Assembly: GCF_000497755.1 (NCBI RefSeq)
Contig: NZ_AYOD01000006.1
Coordinates: 1 to 64,000, forward strand
Direction of reading: 5' to 3'
DNA length: 64,000 bases
DNA from: Aliihoeflea sp. 2WW
GTDB lineage: Bacteria; Pseudomonadota; Alphaproteobacteria; Rhizobiales; Rhizobiaceae
Shown: positions 21,126 to 31,410 of the stretch, in pieces
Numbering within the stretch: position 1 is the first letter of the stretch
Layout of the letters: each line of letters begins with the position of its first letter
Position numbers and translations under genes: made by a program
The notes under the pieces: model-generated
Told to the model about the DNA's origin: nothing
The model's input: only the letters and a program-made list of their open reading frames with translations
The model's database searches: none

Positions 21126-21929
21126 TCAGTGCAGAATCTGGCTCAGGAAGAGCTTGGTGCGCTCATGCTGCGGATTGTCGAAGAACTTCTCCGGCACGTT
21201 CTGCTCGACGATCTGGCCCTGATCCATGAAGATCACGCGATTGGCGACCTGGCGTGCGAAGCCCATTTCGTGCGTCACACAGATCATGGTCATGCCTTCT
21301 TCGGCCAGACCGACCATCGTCTCCAGCACTTCCTTGATCATCTCGGGATCGAGTGCCGAGGTCGGCTCGTCGAAGAGCATGATGCGCGGGTTCATGCACA
21401 ATGAGCGCGCGATTGCGACGCGCTGCTGCTGGCCGCCCGAAAGCTGGCCGGGATATTTGTGGGCCTGCTCGGGAATCTTGACGCGCTCCAGATAGTGCAT
21501 CGCAATCTCTTCGGCCTGCTTCTTCGGCATCTTGCGCACCCAGATCGGCGCAAGCGTGCAGTTTTCGAGAATGGTCAAATGCGGGAAAAGATTGAAGTGC
21601 TGGAACACCATGCCGACTTCGCGGCGCACTTCGTCGATCTTCTTCAGATCGTTGGTCAGTTCGATCCCGTCGACCAGGATCTTGCCTTTCTGGTGCTCCT
21701 CGAGCCGGTTGATGCAGCGGATCATGGTCGACTTGCCCGATCCCGAGGGGCCGCAGACGACAATGCGCTCGCCGCGCATGACCTTGAGGTCGATGTCGCG
21801 CAGCACATGGAAGTCGCCATACCATTTGTGCATGCCGATGATCTCGATCGCGACGTCTGTGTCCGAAATCTGCATCTTCGAACGGTCGAGCGGGCGGTCG
21901 CTTGCCATAACGGCGTCTTGAGTAGCCAT
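21126..21929 (-). CDS. aapP: General L-amino acid ABC transporter ATPase AapP
   Basis: ATP-binding subunit of the AapJQMP importer, 267 residues. Walker [10 protein letters not shown] is near 60-68, the signature [15 protein letters not shown] near 164-178, Walker [13 protein letters not shown] near 184-195, and the switch histidine in VTHEMGFA. The polar-amino-acid subfamily is shown by the [16 protein letters not shown]-type stretch. The start at 21929 has AGGGGAA upstream; the open frame extends further into aapM but that part is not family-like. It is last in the aapJ-Q-M-P order. Confidence 0.95.
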   Translation of the reverse strand: MATQDAVMASDRPLDRSKMQISDTDVAIEIIGMHKWYGDFHVLRDIDLKVMRGERIVVCGPSGSGKSTMIRCINRLEEHQKGKILVDGIELTNDLKKIDEVRREVGMVFQHFNLFPHLTILENCTLAPIWVRKMPKKQAEEIAMHYLERVKIPEQAHKYPGQLSGGQQQRVAIARSLCMNPRIMLFDEPTSALDPEMIKEVLETMVGLAEEGMTMICVTHEMGFARQVANRVIFMDQGQIVEQNVPEKFFDNPQHERTKLFLSQILH

Positions 21930-21946
21930 GTCGGTTCCCCTTGGCC

Positions 21947-23104
21947 TTATTTTCTGTGGCCGGTGTCGAGCCGGCGTTCCATGTAGATCGAATAGCGCGA
22001 CATCGCGAAGCAGAACGCCCAGAAGATCAGCCCGGCGAAGATCAGGCCCGATTTCGGCGTCTGCGGCGAGGCCCAGTTCGCATCCGAGAAGTTCTGGCGC
22101 ACGATCGCCAGAAGGTCGAACATGCCGACGATGTAGACGAGGCTCGTGTCCTTGAAGAGCCCGATGAAGGTGTTCACGATGCCCGGGATCACCAGCTTCA
22201 GCGCCTGCGGAAGCACGATCAGCCCCATCGACTGCCAATAGCCGAGGCCGAGCGAGGACGCGCCCTCATACTGGCCCTTCGGAATGGCCTGCAGGCCGCC
22301 GCGCACCACCTCTGCCATATAGGCGGAGGCGAAGATCGACAGGCCGACGACGGCGCGCAGGAAGCGGTCGAAGGTCGTGCCGGCCGGCATGAAGAGCGGC
22401 AGCATGACGCTCGCCATGAACAGGACGCTGATCAATGGCACACCGCGGATCGTCTCGATAAAGACGACGCAGATCATCTTGATCACCGGCAGCCTCGATC
22501 GCCGGCCGAGTGCCAGGAGGATGCCGAAGGGCAGCGAGACCGAGATTGCGACGAAGGACAGGACCATCGTGACCAGAAGGCCGCCCCATAGCGAGGTCTG
22601 GACGCGGTTCAGGCCGAAATTGCCGCCGACGAGCAGGAAATAGGCGACCACCGGGAAGACGCCGAAGAACACGATCGCGTTCAGCGCCTTGTAGGGGATG
22701 CGCGGGATCAGGAGCGGCACCAGAAGCGCGATGAACATCACTGCCGTCAGGTCCACGCGCCAGCGTTCGAACACCGGATATCGGCCGTACATGAACTGCG
22801 AGAACTTGGCGTTGACGAAGGCCCAGCAGGCGCCGGACCAGCCATCTGGCTGGACGCCTCCCTGCGACTGCGTCGAGCAGACCGATCGGTCCGGCCCGAC
22901 CCAGGCAGCATCGATGAAGGCCCACCGCACGATATTGGGAAGCGCGTAGGCGACGATCAGGAGGCCGATCAGCGTCAGGAGCCCGTCGATGGGCGTCGCG
23001 AACAGGTTCTTGCGCAGCCAGCGGGTGACGCCCTTTTCGCGCTCGGGCGCATTCTGGGCGTTCACCATCTCCATGCGGACGTAGGAAAGGTCGTGTTCCT
23101 GCAT
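21947..23104 (-). CDS. aapM: General L-amino acid ABC transporter permease AapM
   Basis: Membrane permease of 385 residues. The long N-terminal region with a first helix at about 40-62 and extra periplasmic insert ([10 protein letters not shown]...) is characteristic of AapM rather than of shorter HisM-like permeases. The ABC permease core covers about residues 160-375, and the EAA loop is [22 protein letters not shown]. Eight or more membrane segments are visible. It lies 4 nt downstream of aapQ and 17 nt upstream of aapP. Confidence 0.93.
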   Translation of the reverse strand: MQEHDLSYVRMEMVNAQNAPEREKGVTRWLRKNLFATPIDGLLTLIGLLIVAYALPNIVRWAFIDAAWVGPDRSVCSTQSQGGVQPDGWSGACWAFVNAKFSQFMYGRYPVFERWRVDLTAVMFIALLVPLLIPRIPYKALNAIVFFGVFPVVAYFLLVGGNFGLNRVQTSLWGGLLVTMVLSFVAISVSLPFGILLALGRRSRLPVIKMICVVFIETIRGVPLISVLFMASVMLPLFMPAGTTFDRFLRAVVGLSIFASAYMAEVVRGGLQAIPKGQYEGASSLGLGYWQSMGLIVLPQALKLVIPGIVNTFIGLFKDTSLVYIVGMFDLLAIVRQNFSDANWASPQTPKSGLIFAGLIFWAFCFAMSRYSIYMERRLDTGHRK

Positions 23105-23108
23105 GGCC

Positions 23109-24299
23109 CTACCGCTCCACCAACGCCATCTTGGCGTTGTACCAGTTCATGAATGCCGAGGTGATCAGGCTGAGGCCGAGATAGACGACGATCCAGATCG
23201 CCACGACCTCGATGGCCTGACCCGTCTGGTTCATGGTCGTCTGGCCGATCGCAACCAGATCCGCATAGCCGACCGCGATCGCCAGCGACGAGTTCTTGGT
23301 CAGGTTCAGATACTGGCTCGTCAGCGGCGGGATGATGATCCGCATCGCCTGCGGCACCACGACGAGGCGCAACGTGCGGCGCGGCGAAAGCCCGAGCGAA
23401 TAGGCTGCCTCCGACTGTCCCTTGGCCACGCCGAGAACGCCCGCGCGCACGATCTCGGCGATGAACGAGGCCGTATAGAGCGACAAAGCGAGATAGAGCG
23501 ACAGGAATTCGGGTAGCACGACCTGGCCGCCGCGAATGTTGAAGCCTGCCATTTCCGGATATTCGAGCGTCGCAGGCATGCCCGAGACGATGAAGGCGAG
23601 GATCGGCAGTCCGAAGATCAGGCCGAGACCGACGCGGAAACCGGGGAACACCTGTCCGGTAGCCATCTGGCGACGGCGTCCCCAGCGGATGAAGAAGAAG
23701 GTCAGCACGACGCCCAGCGCGAGCGCGGCGGGGACGAGCCAGAAGCCGGGTTCGGTCAAAAGGCGCGGCAGATAAAGGCCGCGATTGTTGATCATGCCGC
23801 CGAGCGGAAGATCGACCGACTGGCGCGGTCCAGGCAGCACCGAAAGCACGCCGACATACCAGAAGAAGATGACGAGCAGCGGCGGAAGATTGCGGAAGAT
23901 CTCGACATAGACGGTGCAGATCCGCGCGATCAGCCAATTGCCCGACAGGCGCCCGATGCCGACGAGAAAGCCGACGATGGTCGCCGTGATGATGCCGGTC
24001 ACGGCCACGAGGAGCGTGTTCAGCAGGCCGACGATCATCGCCCGCATGAAGGTCGAGTTCGACGAATACGGAATCAGCGCCTGGCTCAGATCGAAGCCGC
24101 TGCGCCCGTTGAGGAAGGCGAAGCCCGACGAGATGTTCGCGCGCCGTAGATTTTCCGCCGTGTTGCCGATGATCCAGTAGATGAAGCCAATCAGCGCAAC
24201 CGCGACGACGACCTGAAAGACGATGCCGCGTGTCTTGGGGTCATTCACCCAGGACACCCGTGCGGGCTCTTCGCCGCGCACACTCATCTGCGAAGCCAT
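23109..24299 (-). CDS. aapQ: General L-amino acid ABC transporter permease AapQ
   Basis: Second permease, 396 residues. A hydrophobic segment near 30-47 precedes the usual permease core, and the EAA loop is near [22 protein letters not shown] (about residue 305). The [14 protein letters not shown] segment is typical of amino-acid permeases of this family. It follows aapJ after 63 nt containing a strong hairpin, and is followed by aapM after 4 nt. Confidence 0.93.
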   Translation of the reverse strand: MASQMSVRGEEPARVSWVNDPKTRGIVFQVVVAVALIGFIYWIIGNTAENLRRANISSGFAFLNGRSGFDLSQALIPYSSNSTFMRAMIVGLLNTLLVAVTGIITATIVGFLVGIGRLSGNWLIARICTVYVEIFRNLPPLLVIFFWYVGVLSVLPGPRQSVDLPLGGMINNRGLYLPRLLTEPGFWLVPAALALGVVLTFFFIRWGRRRQMATGQVFPGFRVGLGLIFGLPILAFIVSGMPATLEYPEMAGFNIRGGQVVLPEFLSLYLALSLYTASFIAEIVRAGVLGVAKGQSEAAYSLGLSPRRTLRLVVVPQAMRIIIPPLTSQYLNLTKNSSLAIAVGYADLVAIGQTTMNQTGQAIEVVAIWIVVYLGLSLITSAFMNWYNAKMALVER

Positions 24300-24321
24300 T
24301 TTCCCTCCGCGCCAAAGAGAA

Positions 24322-24344
24322 CGGGAGGCGGAATCCGCCTCCCG
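24322..24344 (-). terminator. Intercistronic hairpin between aapJ and aapQ
   Basis: A perfect 10-bp GC-rich inverted repeat, CGGGAGGCGG and CCGCCTCCCG with an AAT loop, lies just after the aapJ stop. There is no T run, so complete termination is unlikely. Such hairpins after binding-protein genes commonly protect the upstream message or attenuate readthrough, giving more AapJ than permease. That role is inferred. Confidence 0.6.
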
Positions 24345-24362
24345 AAACCAGTCCGAACCTGC

Positions 24363-25391
24363 TTAGCGCAGCGGCATTGCGTATTGCAGGCCGCCGTCGG
24401 TCCACAGCGCGTTCAGGCCGCGTGCGATGGCGAGCGGGCTGCCGGCGCCGATGTTGCGGTCGAACACTTCACCGTAATTGCCGACTTCGCGGACGATGTT
24501 CTGGACCCAGTCGTTTTCAAGACCGAGGCCCTGGCCGATCGTCGACTCGTCTTCCAGACCGAGCACGCGGCGGATTTCCGGGTTCTCGGAATTCAGCATC
24601 TCCTCGAGGTTTTCCGAAGTGATGCCGAGTTCTTCGGCCTGGACCATCGCGTAGAGCGTCCACTTGACGATGTTGAACCACTGCTCGTCGCCCTGGCGCA
24701 CGGCAGGTCCGAGCGGCTCCTTGGAGATGATCTCCGGCAGAACGACGTGCTCGTCCGGATTGGCGAGCGTCAGGCGAAGTGCGTAGAGGCCCGAAGCGTC
24801 GGTCGTGTAGGCGTCGCAACGGCCGGCTTCATAGGCGGCGTTGGTCTCGTCGAAGCCCTGGAAGACAACCGGGTTGTATTCCATGTTGTTGGCCGCGAAA
24901 TAGTCGGCGAGGTTGAGTTCGGTCGTCGTGCCGGACTGCACGCAGATCGCCGCGCCCGAGAGCTGAAGAGCCGAGTTGATGTCCGGCAGGGCGGTCTGAT
25001 TGATCATGAAGCCCTGGCCGTCATAGTAGTTCACGCCGGCGAAGCTCAGGCCGAGCGTGGTGTCGCGCGTCAGCGTCCAGGTCGTGTTGCGAGCGAGCAG
25101 GTCGATTTCGCCCGACTGCAGCGCGGTGAAGCGCTCCGTCGCGTTGGTCGGCGTGTACTGAACGCTTTCGGCGTCGCCGAAGACCGCCGCCGCAACGGCG
25201 CGGCACAAATCGACGTCGAAACCGGTCCAGTCGCCGGCGTCATCGGGGGCGGCGAACCCGGCCAGGCCGGTGTGAACGCCGCACTGGACGAAGCCCTTGG
25301 CCTTGACGTCGTCGAGGGTCGCAGCCGAAGCAGTCGATGCGCCGAGCGCCATCGCCGCACCACCGAGAATTCCCACCATAAATTTGTTCAT
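24363..25391 (-). CDS. aapJ: General L-amino acid ABC transporter substrate-binding protein AapJ
   Basis: Periplasmic binding protein of 342 residues with a signal peptide ending ASTASA (about residue 22). The mature start TLDDVKAKGFVQCGVHTGLAGFAAPD and later ICVQSGTTTELNLADYF are typical of the AapJ/BztA type of large amino-acid binding proteins, which take a broad range of L-amino acids. The two conserved cysteines (near 36 and 62) may form a disulfide. The start at 25391 has GAGGGT upstream; the longer upstream frame is not family-like. It is the promoter-proximal gene of the aap operon. Confidence 0.94.
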   Translation of the reverse strand: MNKFMVGILGGAAMALGASTASAATLDDVKAKGFVQCGVHTGLAGFAAPDDAGDWTGFDVDLCRAVAAAVFGDAESVQYTPTNATERFTALQSGEIDLLARNTTWTLTRDTTLGLSFAGVNYYDGQGFMINQTALPDINSALQLSGAAICVQSGTTTELNLADYFAANNMEYNPVVFQGFDETNAAYEAGRCDAYTTDASGLYALRLTLANPDEHVVLPEIISKEPLGPAVRQGDEQWFNIVKWTLYAMVQAEELGITSENLEEMLNSENPEIRRVLGLEDESTIGQGLGLENDWVQNIVREVGNYGEVFDRNIGAGSPLAIARGLNALWTDGGLQYAMPLR

Positions 25392-25727
25392 TGCCCACTT
25401 ACCCTCTTGTTTTCGAAGCATGTTCCTAATGCTCCGTCTTGTTTTGTCTGGGAGCCGCGTGAGCGGCCTCATGCGCCACAGCGAACTGCGGCGACGCCGG
25501 CCCCCTGCCCTGTCTCCCATTCACGAAGGCCATCGAAGGCCATAAATTTTGCTGGGTCAAGCCTGAAAGCGCCAGTGGACCTATCGGCCCGTCATCATTC
25601 GGCCATCTTCCCCCACGTCGCCTCGGCCCCGTCCTTTGCCCAGCGGATGAGCAGGACCGCTGCATTGCACCAATTCGTGCAGCCGCGTATTGATCTCGCC
25701 AAGACTTGAAACCAACGGTGGAAAAGC
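25392..25727. other. Intergenic region between divergent aapJ and metC
   Basis: This 336-bp stretch has no gene I can support and should contain the promoters for both directions. A minus-strand TTGACC at 25555-25560 could be an aapJ -35, but the -10 at 17-nt spacing (TTCGAT) is poor. A 10-bp unit CGAAGGCCAT is tandemly duplicated at 25524-25543 and could be a regulator site. No SAM riboswitch was recognised before metC. Confidence 0.4.
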
Positions 25728-26894
25728 ATGAAGAACGATGTCGATCGCAAGGGTATCAACACCCGCCTCGCCCATGGCGGCAACAATCCGCGCGATTATT
25801 TCGGCTTCGTCAATCCGCCCGTCGTCCACGCTTCCACCGTACTCTTCCCCGATGCCGCGACGATGGCCTCGCGCAACCAGAAATATACTTACGGCACCCG
25901 CGGAACGCCGACTTCCGATGCGCTCTGCCAGGCGATCGACGATCTCGAGGGCTCCGCGGGCACGATCCTCGTTCCGTCGGGCCTCGCGGCGGTGACGATT
26001 CCGCTCCTCGCCTTTCTGTCGGCGGGCGACCACGTGCTGATCGTCGATTCGATCTACAATCCAACCCGCCGCTTTGCCGATTCCATGCTGAAGCGGCTCG
26101 GCGTCGAGGTGGAATATTACGCGCCCCGCGTTGGCGCCGGGATCGCCAAACTGATGAAGCCGAATACGAAGGTCGTCTTCACCGAAGCGCCCGGCTCCAA
26201 CACGTTCGAAATGCAGGACATACCCGCGATCGCCGAGGCCGCCCATGCCGGCGGCGCGATCGTGATGATGGACAACACCTGGGCGACGCCGCTCTATTTC
26301 AAGCCGCTCGACCATGGCGTCGACATCTCGATCCATGCCGCGACGAAGTATCCCGCCGGCCATTCCGACGTACTGCTCGGCACCGTCTCGGCCAATGCGG
26401 ATTGCTGGGAGCAGCTTTGGGACACCTATCTGACGATGGGCGTCTGCTCGGCGCCGGACGACGTCTACCAGGTGCTGCGCGGCTTGCGCACCATGGGCGT
26501 GCGGCTCGAACGCCACCAACAAAGCGCGCTGGAGCTCGCCCGCTGGCTGGAGACGCGTGACGAAGTCGCGCAGGTGCTCCACCCCGCACTTGAAAGCCAT
26601 CCGGACCACGCGCTTTGGAAGCGCGATTTCTCCGGCTCGTCCGGCATCTTCTCGATCGTGCTGAAATCGGGCGGCGAGCGTGAGGCGCATGCCTTTCTCG
26701 ACGCGTTGAAGATATTCGGCCTCGGCTATTCGTGGGGCGGCTATGAGAGCCTGGCCGTCCACGTCAACCTGTCGGACCGGACCGTTTCGAAGGTCGACTA
26801 TCCCGGCCCCGTCCTGCGTCTCCAGATCGGCCTCGAGGACGTCGCCGACATCAAGGCCGACATCGAAGCCGGGCTCGACGCCCTGCGCGCCTGA
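25728..26894 (+). CDS. metC: Cystathionine beta-lyase
   Basis: PLP enzyme of the Cys/Met metabolism family, 388 residues. The Schiff-base lysine is Lys207 in HAATKYPAGHSD; the phosphate-binding YGTRGTP is at 55-61 and the cofactor Asp is in MMDNTWATP (about 182). Substitution of the usual TNPT by YGTRGTP and the overall start (INTRLAHGGNNPRDYFGFVNPP) match the rhizobial MetC group, which cleaves cystathionine to homocysteine. A related role in cystine lysis cannot be excluded. It is divergent from aapJ, an arrangement I know from other rhizobia. Confidence 0.9.
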   Translation: MKNDVDRKGINTRLAHGGNNPRDYFGFVNPPVVHASTVLFPDAATMASRNQKYTYGTRGTPTSDALCQAIDDLEGSAGTILVPSGLAAVTIPLLAFLSAGDHVLIVDSIYNPTRRFADSMLKRLGVEVEYYAPRVGAGIAKLMKPNTKVVFTEAPGSNTFEMQDIPAIAEAAHAGGAIVMMDNTWATPLYFKPLDHGVDISIHAATKYPAGHSDVLLGTVSANADCWEQLWDTYLTMGVCSAPDDVYQVLRGLRTMGVRLERHQQSALELARWLETRDEVAQVLHPALESHPDHALWKRDFSGSSGIFSIVLKSGGEREAHAFLDALKIFGLGYSWGGYESLAVHVNLSDRTVSKVDYPGPVLRLQIGLEDVADIKADIEAGLDALRA

Positions 26895-26971
26895 GAATCC
26901 GGCCCGATTGCGTATTTCCCCTTGCGAACGGCCTGCCGACCAACTAGGCAGGCTGCGTCCGCAGTGACCGT

Positions 26972-27048
<77 letters not shown>

Positions 27049-27072
27049 TGCGGCCCGAACGGAGTATGATCG

Positions 27073-27378
27073 ATGTCCGCACGTATCTTCAGCCCCGCCA
27101 AGACGGCGATGCAGTCCGGCAAGGCCAAGACCGGGTTCTGGGTGCTCGAATTCGATCCCGAACAGCCGCGCAAGATCGACCCGCTGATGGGCTACACGTC
27201 GTCGGGCGACATGAAGAGCCAGATCCGCCTGTCCTTCGAGACGAAGGAAGAGGCCGTCGCCTATGCGCAGCGCAACGGCATCGCCTTCCGCGTTCAGGAG
27301 CCGAAGGACGCGCGCCGCCGGCAGATTTCCTATGCCGAGAATTTTCGCTACGATCGCAAGATCCCCTGGACGCACTGA
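27073..27378 (+). CDS. ETC complex I subunit, NDUFS4-like
   Basis: Protein of 101 residues matching the alphaproteobacterial homologues of the mitochondrial complex I accessory subunit NDUFS4 (18 kDa). Visible features are MSARIFSPAKTAMQSG at the start, W.LEF, PLMGYTSSGDM, a helix with FETKEEAVAYAQRNG, and the NFRYDRKIPWTH end; the final WTH is a family hallmark. It probably sits at the junction of NADH and ubiquinone modules. It is bracketed by two tRNA genes and far from any nuo operon in this window. Confidence 0.93.
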   Translation: MSARIFSPAKTAMQSGKAKTGFWVLEFDPEQPRKIDPLMGYTSSGDMKSQIRLSFETKEEAVAYAQRNGIAFRVQEPKDARRRQISYAENFRYDRKIPWTH

Positions 27379-27396
27379 CAGCCCTGCCCCGGTTCA

Positions 27397-27473
27397 GGTC
27401 CCGTAGCTCAGTTGGATAGAGCACCGGCCTTCTAAGCCGATGGTCGCAGGTTCGAATCCTGCCGGGATCGCCA
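27397..27473 (+). tRNA. tRNA-Arg (anticodon TCT)
   Basis: A 77-nt cloverleaf. GGTCCCG (27397-27403) pairs with CGGGATC (27463-27469) including one G-U, followed by discriminator G and encoded CCA. The anticodon loop CTTCTAA gives TCT, reading AGA. The outermost anticodon-stem pair is a C-A mismatch. The T arm shares 23 bp with the tRNA-Pro at 26972. Confidence 0.95.
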
Positions 27474-27490
27474 TTTCGCTAGGCAGCCTT

Positions 27491-27901
27491 TCAAGAACGC
27501 TTCACCGCCTCGACGCCGGCCGCGAGAGCTCGACGAGTGAGTTCGACCATTCTGGTCTGGCTGGCGGCGATGTGCTGGCGAACAGCAGATATCTGCAGTT
27601 CGGCCAGTGCGTGTGCAACGATGTCGGCAGTGACGGTCTGCACCTCGAAGACGTAGGGCCAGCCGGTCCTGCCAAGCACCGCCGAGACTTTCGCACCACC
27701 GGAAATCTGATCGATGGCGATCACGGGCTTGCCCGCTGGAGCGAGCGTTTCAATCAAACCTCCTTCAACGTCAGCGGACCGCGCCAGTCGGTAAGCGTGG
27801 AGTATGACATCGTGTCCGCATGTCAGGAATGACTTTAGGCACGCGGCGTGGATCGGCCCCATGCGATCGCCGATCCAGATCGCGTTCACCGGTTGGGTCA
27901 T
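27491..27901 (-). CDS. Hypothetical protein; apparent chimeric glycosyltransferase remnant
   Basis: Predicted 136-residue protein that I do not recognise as a whole. Residues 1 to about 40 (VNAIWIGDRMGPIHAACL, SFLTCGHDVILHAY) look like the start of GT32-type sugar transferases containing a DXD motif. Residues about 52-136 (APAGKPVIAID, GGAKVSAVLGRTGW, ALAEL) look like the C-terminal end of GT4-type glycosyltransferases. All catalytic parts between are absent, including any DXD. A deletion joining two polysaccharide genes is the simplest reading. It starts near a tRNA-Arg and has no partner genes. The functional call is uncertain. Confidence 0.45.
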   Translation of the reverse strand: MTQPVNAIWIGDRMGPIHAACLKSFLTCGHDVILHAYRLARSADVEGGLIETLAPAGKPVIAIDQISGGAKVSAVLGRTGWPYVFEVQTVTADIVAHALAELQISAVRQHIAASQTRMVELTRRALAAGVEAVKRS

Positions 27902-28036
27902 GCCCCCGCTCCTGTCTTGATGGCTGCCGGCTGCGGCCCGAGGCGACGCCTAACACTTAGCCTCTGGCCAAACTATTCACGGTAGCCGACCGGCAGACGC
28001 AGCGATGCGCCGATTCCAAAACGCATTTCAAGCCGA

Positions 28037-28246
28037 TTACCGCTGCAGAGGCTGGCGCGCGAGCGTTATCAGCTCGCTTTCGTCATCGATGCCGGCCAGA
28101 TAATAGCCGAGGATGCGCGAGGCGCGCGCCTCGCGGTCGGTCTCGTTCTCGCCGGTGCGGCCCGTGGCCTGGAAGACGCGGGCCAGGAGCGCCAGTTCGA
28201 TGGGCGAGATGATCCCGGCTTCTTCCGCCTTGCGATGCAGCGGCAT
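28037..28246 (-). CDS. Small protein of unknown function
   Basis: Short, mostly helical protein of 69 residues beginning MPLHRKAEEAG. It is charged, without signal peptide, cysteines or membrane segment, and has a conserved-looking IELALLARVFQATGRTG segment. The start at 28246 is chosen because GGAGG lies 5 nt upstream; an ATG at 28270 precedes that site. It stands alone between two small intergenic gaps. I cannot assign a function. Confidence 0.5.
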   Translation of the reverse strand: MPLHRKAEEAGIISPIELALLARVFQATGRTGENETDREARASRILGYYLAGIDDESELITLARQPLQR

Positions 28247-28336
28247 GGCCCCCTCCATGATGACCGTCACAGAGTAGTGGAAAATCTTCGAGACGCAACA
28301 GGATCAGTTGGTTAGGTCCGACGACCGCTGCGCCGG

Positions 28337-29014
28337 TCAGCGGTCGCCGACGACTTCGGCAGCGAGCGCCCGCGTGATCCTGGATTTGCGCGCGAGGGCC
28401 GCTGCGTCCAACCTTTCGACGATATCGTTGGCGCTTTCGAGCGAGCGCTCCATCCGCTTGACGAGATATTGAATCACCGCCGGATCGACCTCGACCTGGC
28501 GGTCGGAGAAGAGCTTAGTGAGGACACCGGCGAGCAGCATGTCGTCGGGCGCGCCTATTTCGACGACCGCCGCGGCGCGCAGGCGCGAGACGAGGTCCGG
28601 CAGGTCGATCGGCCACGCCGCCGGGCGCGTCGAGGCCGTCAGTAGCAGGTGCGTTCCGGCCGAACGGACCGCGTTGATCAGATGGAACAGGCCGGTCTCG
28701 TCGATCGGCGCGCGATCCGCATCGTCGACCAGGATCGGCCCGCGCTCGGCCCAGTCCAGCGCCTCAGGCGCGATGCCGGCGATGGCCAGCGAGGCGGCGC
28801 CAGTCATCTCCTGCCAGGCGGAGGCCAGATGGGTCTTTCCGGCCCCGCGCGGCCCGACGATCACCACGACGGGAGCCGGCCAGTCTGGATAGGTGTCGAT
28901 GAGATGCAGGGCGGGGCGGATCGATTTGCCCGGCACGAGATCGTCGCGGCTCGTGGCCGGCCGATGCGCCAGATCGAGCGGAATCTGTTGCGGCCGTCTT
29001 GGCGCGAGTGTCAC
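28337..29014 (-). CDS. hdaA: DnaA-related regulatory ATPase HdaA
   Basis: Hda-type AAA+ protein of 225 residues, which with the DNA clamp stimulates DnaA-ATP hydrolysis and limits initiation. The N-terminal QIPLDL near residues 10-15 is the clamp-binding motif. Walker A GPRGAGKT is near 55, and DDADRA follows as Walker B. The DnaA DNA-binding domain is absent, which separates it from DnaA. A GC hairpin at 28322-28346 overlaps the stop codon. The AI-2E-type permease gene ends 3 nt upstream. Confidence 0.9.
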   Translation of the reverse strand: MTLAPRRPQQIPLDLAHRPATSRDDLVPGKSIRPALHLIDTYPDWPAPVVVIVGPRGAGKTHLASAWQEMTGAASLAIAGIAPEALDWAERGPILVDDADRAPIDETGLFHLINAVRSAGTHLLLTASTRPAAWPIDLPDLVSRLRAAAVVEIGAPDDMLLAGVLTKLFSDRQVEVDPAVIQYLVKRMERSLESANDIVERLDAAALARKSRITRALAAEVVGDR

Positions 29015-29017
29015 GGA

Positions 29018-30163
29018 TCAGACCCGGTCGAGCGGCTTTTGCCCGCCGCTATAGAGCGGAGAGGCCTCGTAGCGGCCAATCGCAAAGCGCACCAGAACGG
29101 CGACGGCCGCTGCCGCCGGCACCGCGATCAAAAGCCCGACGAAGCCGAACAGATAGCCGAAGGCGAAAAGCGCGAACATCAGCCAGACCGGATGCAGGCC
29201 GACGCTCTTGCCGACGAGATTGGGCTGCAGGATGTTGCCCTCGATGAACTGGCCGCCGAAGAAGATCGCAGCGACGAGCGCCACCATGTGCCATTCGGGC
29301 CAGAACTGGACGAAGGCGACGCCGACCGACAGAACGAGGCCGACCATCGACCCGACATAGGGAATGAAGGAGATGAGCCCGGCGAACATGCCGATCAGCA
29401 GGCCGAAATTGAGGCCGACGACGGTCAGGCCGATCGCATACATCGTTCCGAGGATCAGGCAGAGCGTGCCCTGCCCCCGGACGAAGCCGGCAACGGACGC
29501 GTCGATGTCACGTGCGATCTGGCGCACGGTTTCGACATTGTTGCGCGGCACGAGTTGGTCGACGCGGGCGACCATCTTGTCCCAGTCGAGAAGCATATAG
29601 AAGGCGACGACGGGGGTGACGACCAGCAGGCCGACGATGTCGACCAGCGCCTGTCCGCCGCTCCAGATCGAGGCCAGCAGCGCGGCGACCATGCCCGAGC
29701 CTTCGGAAAAGATCGAGCCGATCCCCTCTTCCAGCCCGCCCGGCTCCATGCCGATGCGCGAGGATAGCCAATCGAAGTCGAACGAGGTGACCAGCGATTG
29801 CAGCCGCGCGAAATAGTCCGGCACGCGCTCGATGAAGCCGGCAAGCTGGTTGGCGAGGATCGGGACGATAACCGCCAGGCCGACGACCAGAAGAAGCACG
29901 AAGGAGATCAGGATCAGCACCGTCGCCCAGATGCGCGACAGGCCGCGCCGCTCCAGCCAGTCGGCAACCGGATCGAGGAAATAGGCGAGGATCATGCCCG
30001 CAAAAAAGGGCAGCAGGACCGACGCGAAGATGAAGAGGAACAGGACGAAGACCGCGACGGCGGCCGCCCAGAACATGGCCTGCCGGCGCAGCGACATGCG
30101 CGGCTGCACCGTGGCGGGCGTGGTGGCAGGCGTTGGCGTTTCCGTCGTCATGCGCGTCATCAT
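29018..30163 (-). CDS. AI-2E family transporter (PerM-like permease)
   Basis: Membrane protein of about 381 residues with roughly eight hydrophobic segments, in the AI-2E/PerM family. The central hydrophilic region (about 115-190) and the motif [14 protein letters not shown] near residue 265 are typical. Members export autoinducer-2 or ions; the substrate cannot be stated. The start is uncertain: the ATG at 30163 follows a weak region, and an ATG at 30151 (MTTETP) is similar. The upstream open frame to 30265 is not family-like. It is divergent from purM and 3 nt from hdaA, a common alphaproteobacterial arrangement. Confidence 0.85.
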   Translation of the reverse strand: MMTRMTTETPTPATTPATVQPRMSLRRQAMFWAAAVAVFVLFLFIFASVLLPFFAGMILAYFLDPVADWLERRGLSRIWATVLILISFVLLLVVGLAVIVPILANQLAGFIERVPDYFARLQSLVTSFDFDWLSSRIGMEPGGLEEGIGSIFSEGSGMVAALLASIWSGGQALVDIVGLLVVTPVVAFYMLLDWDKMVARVDQLVPRNNVETVRQIARDIDASVAGFVRGQGTLCLILGTMYAIGLTVVGLNFGLLIGMFAGLISFIPYVGSMVGLVLSVGVAFVQFWPEWHMVALVAAIFFGGQFIEGNILQPNLVGKSVGLHPVWLMFALFAFGYLFGFVGLLIAVPAAAAVAVLVRFAIGRYEASPLYSGGQKPLDRV

Positions 30164-30345
30164 CCGCTGTTCGGGCAGGCTCACGACATAGGCGCGCGCG
30201 GTTGCGGTGGTCAAGTGGCCGGCAAGAACGCCTTCGCCTTGCAGGATGGGCGTGCTTCGTGCCAAGAGCGGGCACGAGCATACGAAATTTGGACGGCTTG
30301 CAGCGAGCGTGGCTCGTCCCGCCGGTCCGGAGCGGAGTTTCTCAG

Positions 30346-31410
30346 ATGAGCGACCAGAAGAACGGGCTCACCTATGCGCAGGCCGGTGTCGACATCGATG
30401 CGGGCAATGCGCTGGTGGAGAAGATCAAGCCGATGGTGCGCTCGACGCGGCGACCGGGCGCCGATGGCGAGATCGGCGGCTTCGGCGGCCTGTTCGACCT
30501 GAAGGCCGCGGGCTTTTCCGATCCCGTCCTCGTCGCCGCGAATGACGGCGTCGGCACCAAGCTGAAGGTCGCCATCGACGCCGGCATCCACGACACGGTC
30601 GGCATCGACCTCGTCGCCATGTGCGTCAACGACCTCGTCGTGCAGGGCGCCGAACCGCTCTTCTTCCTCGACTATTTCGCGACCGGCAAGCTCGATCCAG
30701 ACCAGGGCGCGGCCATCGTGTCGGGCATCGCCGAGGGCTGCCGACAGGCGGGCTGCGCGCTGATCGGCGGCGAGACGGCCGAAATGCCCGGCATGTATCG
30801 CGACGGCGACTACGATCTCGCAGGCTTTGCCGTCGGCGCTGCCGAGCGCGGCCAGTTGCTCCCTACCGACGACATCGTCGAAGGCGACGTCATCCTCGGC
30901 CTCGCCTCCTCGGGCGTCCATTCCAATGGCTATTCGCTCGTCCGCAAGATCGTCGAGCTTTCCGGCCTCGACTGGGGTGCGAAGGCGCCATTCGACAAAA
31001 GCCGCACGCTCGGCGAAGCGCTGCTCGAGCCGACCCGCATCTACGTCAAGCCGATCCTCGCCGCGATCCGCTCCACGCACGGCATCAAGGCGCTCGCCCA
31101 CATCACCGGCGGCGGCTTTCCCGAAAACATCCCGCGCGTCCTGCCGAAGGATTTCGCCGCCGAACTCGACCTCGACGCGATCGACGTTCCACCCGTCTTT
31201 TCCTGGCTCGCCAAGACCGGCGGCGTCGCGCCCGTCGAAATGAAGCGCACCTTCAATTGCGGCGTCGGCATGATCCTCGTCGTCGCTTCGGGGCAGGCAG
31301 CGCAGGTCGCCGCCGTTCTCCAGAAGGAAGGCGAACATGTCATGACCATCGGACGCATCGTGCCCCGTCGCGAGACCGGCGTCGTCTATCGCGGACATCT
31401 CGACCTATGA
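30346..31410 (+). CDS. purM: Phosphoribosylformylglycinamidine cyclo-ligase
   Basis: AIR synthetase of 354 residues, step five of purine synthesis. The family signature starts with [22 protein letters not shown], followed by [11 protein letters not shown] and [11 protein letters not shown]. The start at 30346 has GGAG 8 nt upstream. The purN start overlaps the stop by 4 nt (ATGA), so the two are translationally coupled. Confidence 0.97.
   Translation: MSDQKNGLTYAQAGVDIDAGNALVEKIKPMVRSTRRPGADGEIGGFGGLFDLKAAGFSDPVLVAANDGVGTKLKVAIDAGIHDTVGIDLVAMCVNDLVVQGAEPLFFLDYFATGKLDPDQGAAIVSGIAEGCRQAGCALIGGETAEMPGMYRDGDYDLAGFAVGAAERGQLLPTDDIVEGDVILGLASSGVHSNGYSLVRKIVELSGLDWGAKAPFDKSRTLGEALLEPTRIYVKPILAAIRSTHGIKALAHITGGGFPENIPRVLPKDFAAELDLDAIDVPPVFSWLAKTGGVAPVEMKRTFNCGVGMILVVASGQAAQVAAVLQKEGEHVMTIGRIVPRRETGVVYRGHLDL

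Noticed and set aside
25560-25727. A SAM-II riboswitch before metC
   Set aside because: I could not find the conserved pseudoknot elements; a covariance-model search would settle it.
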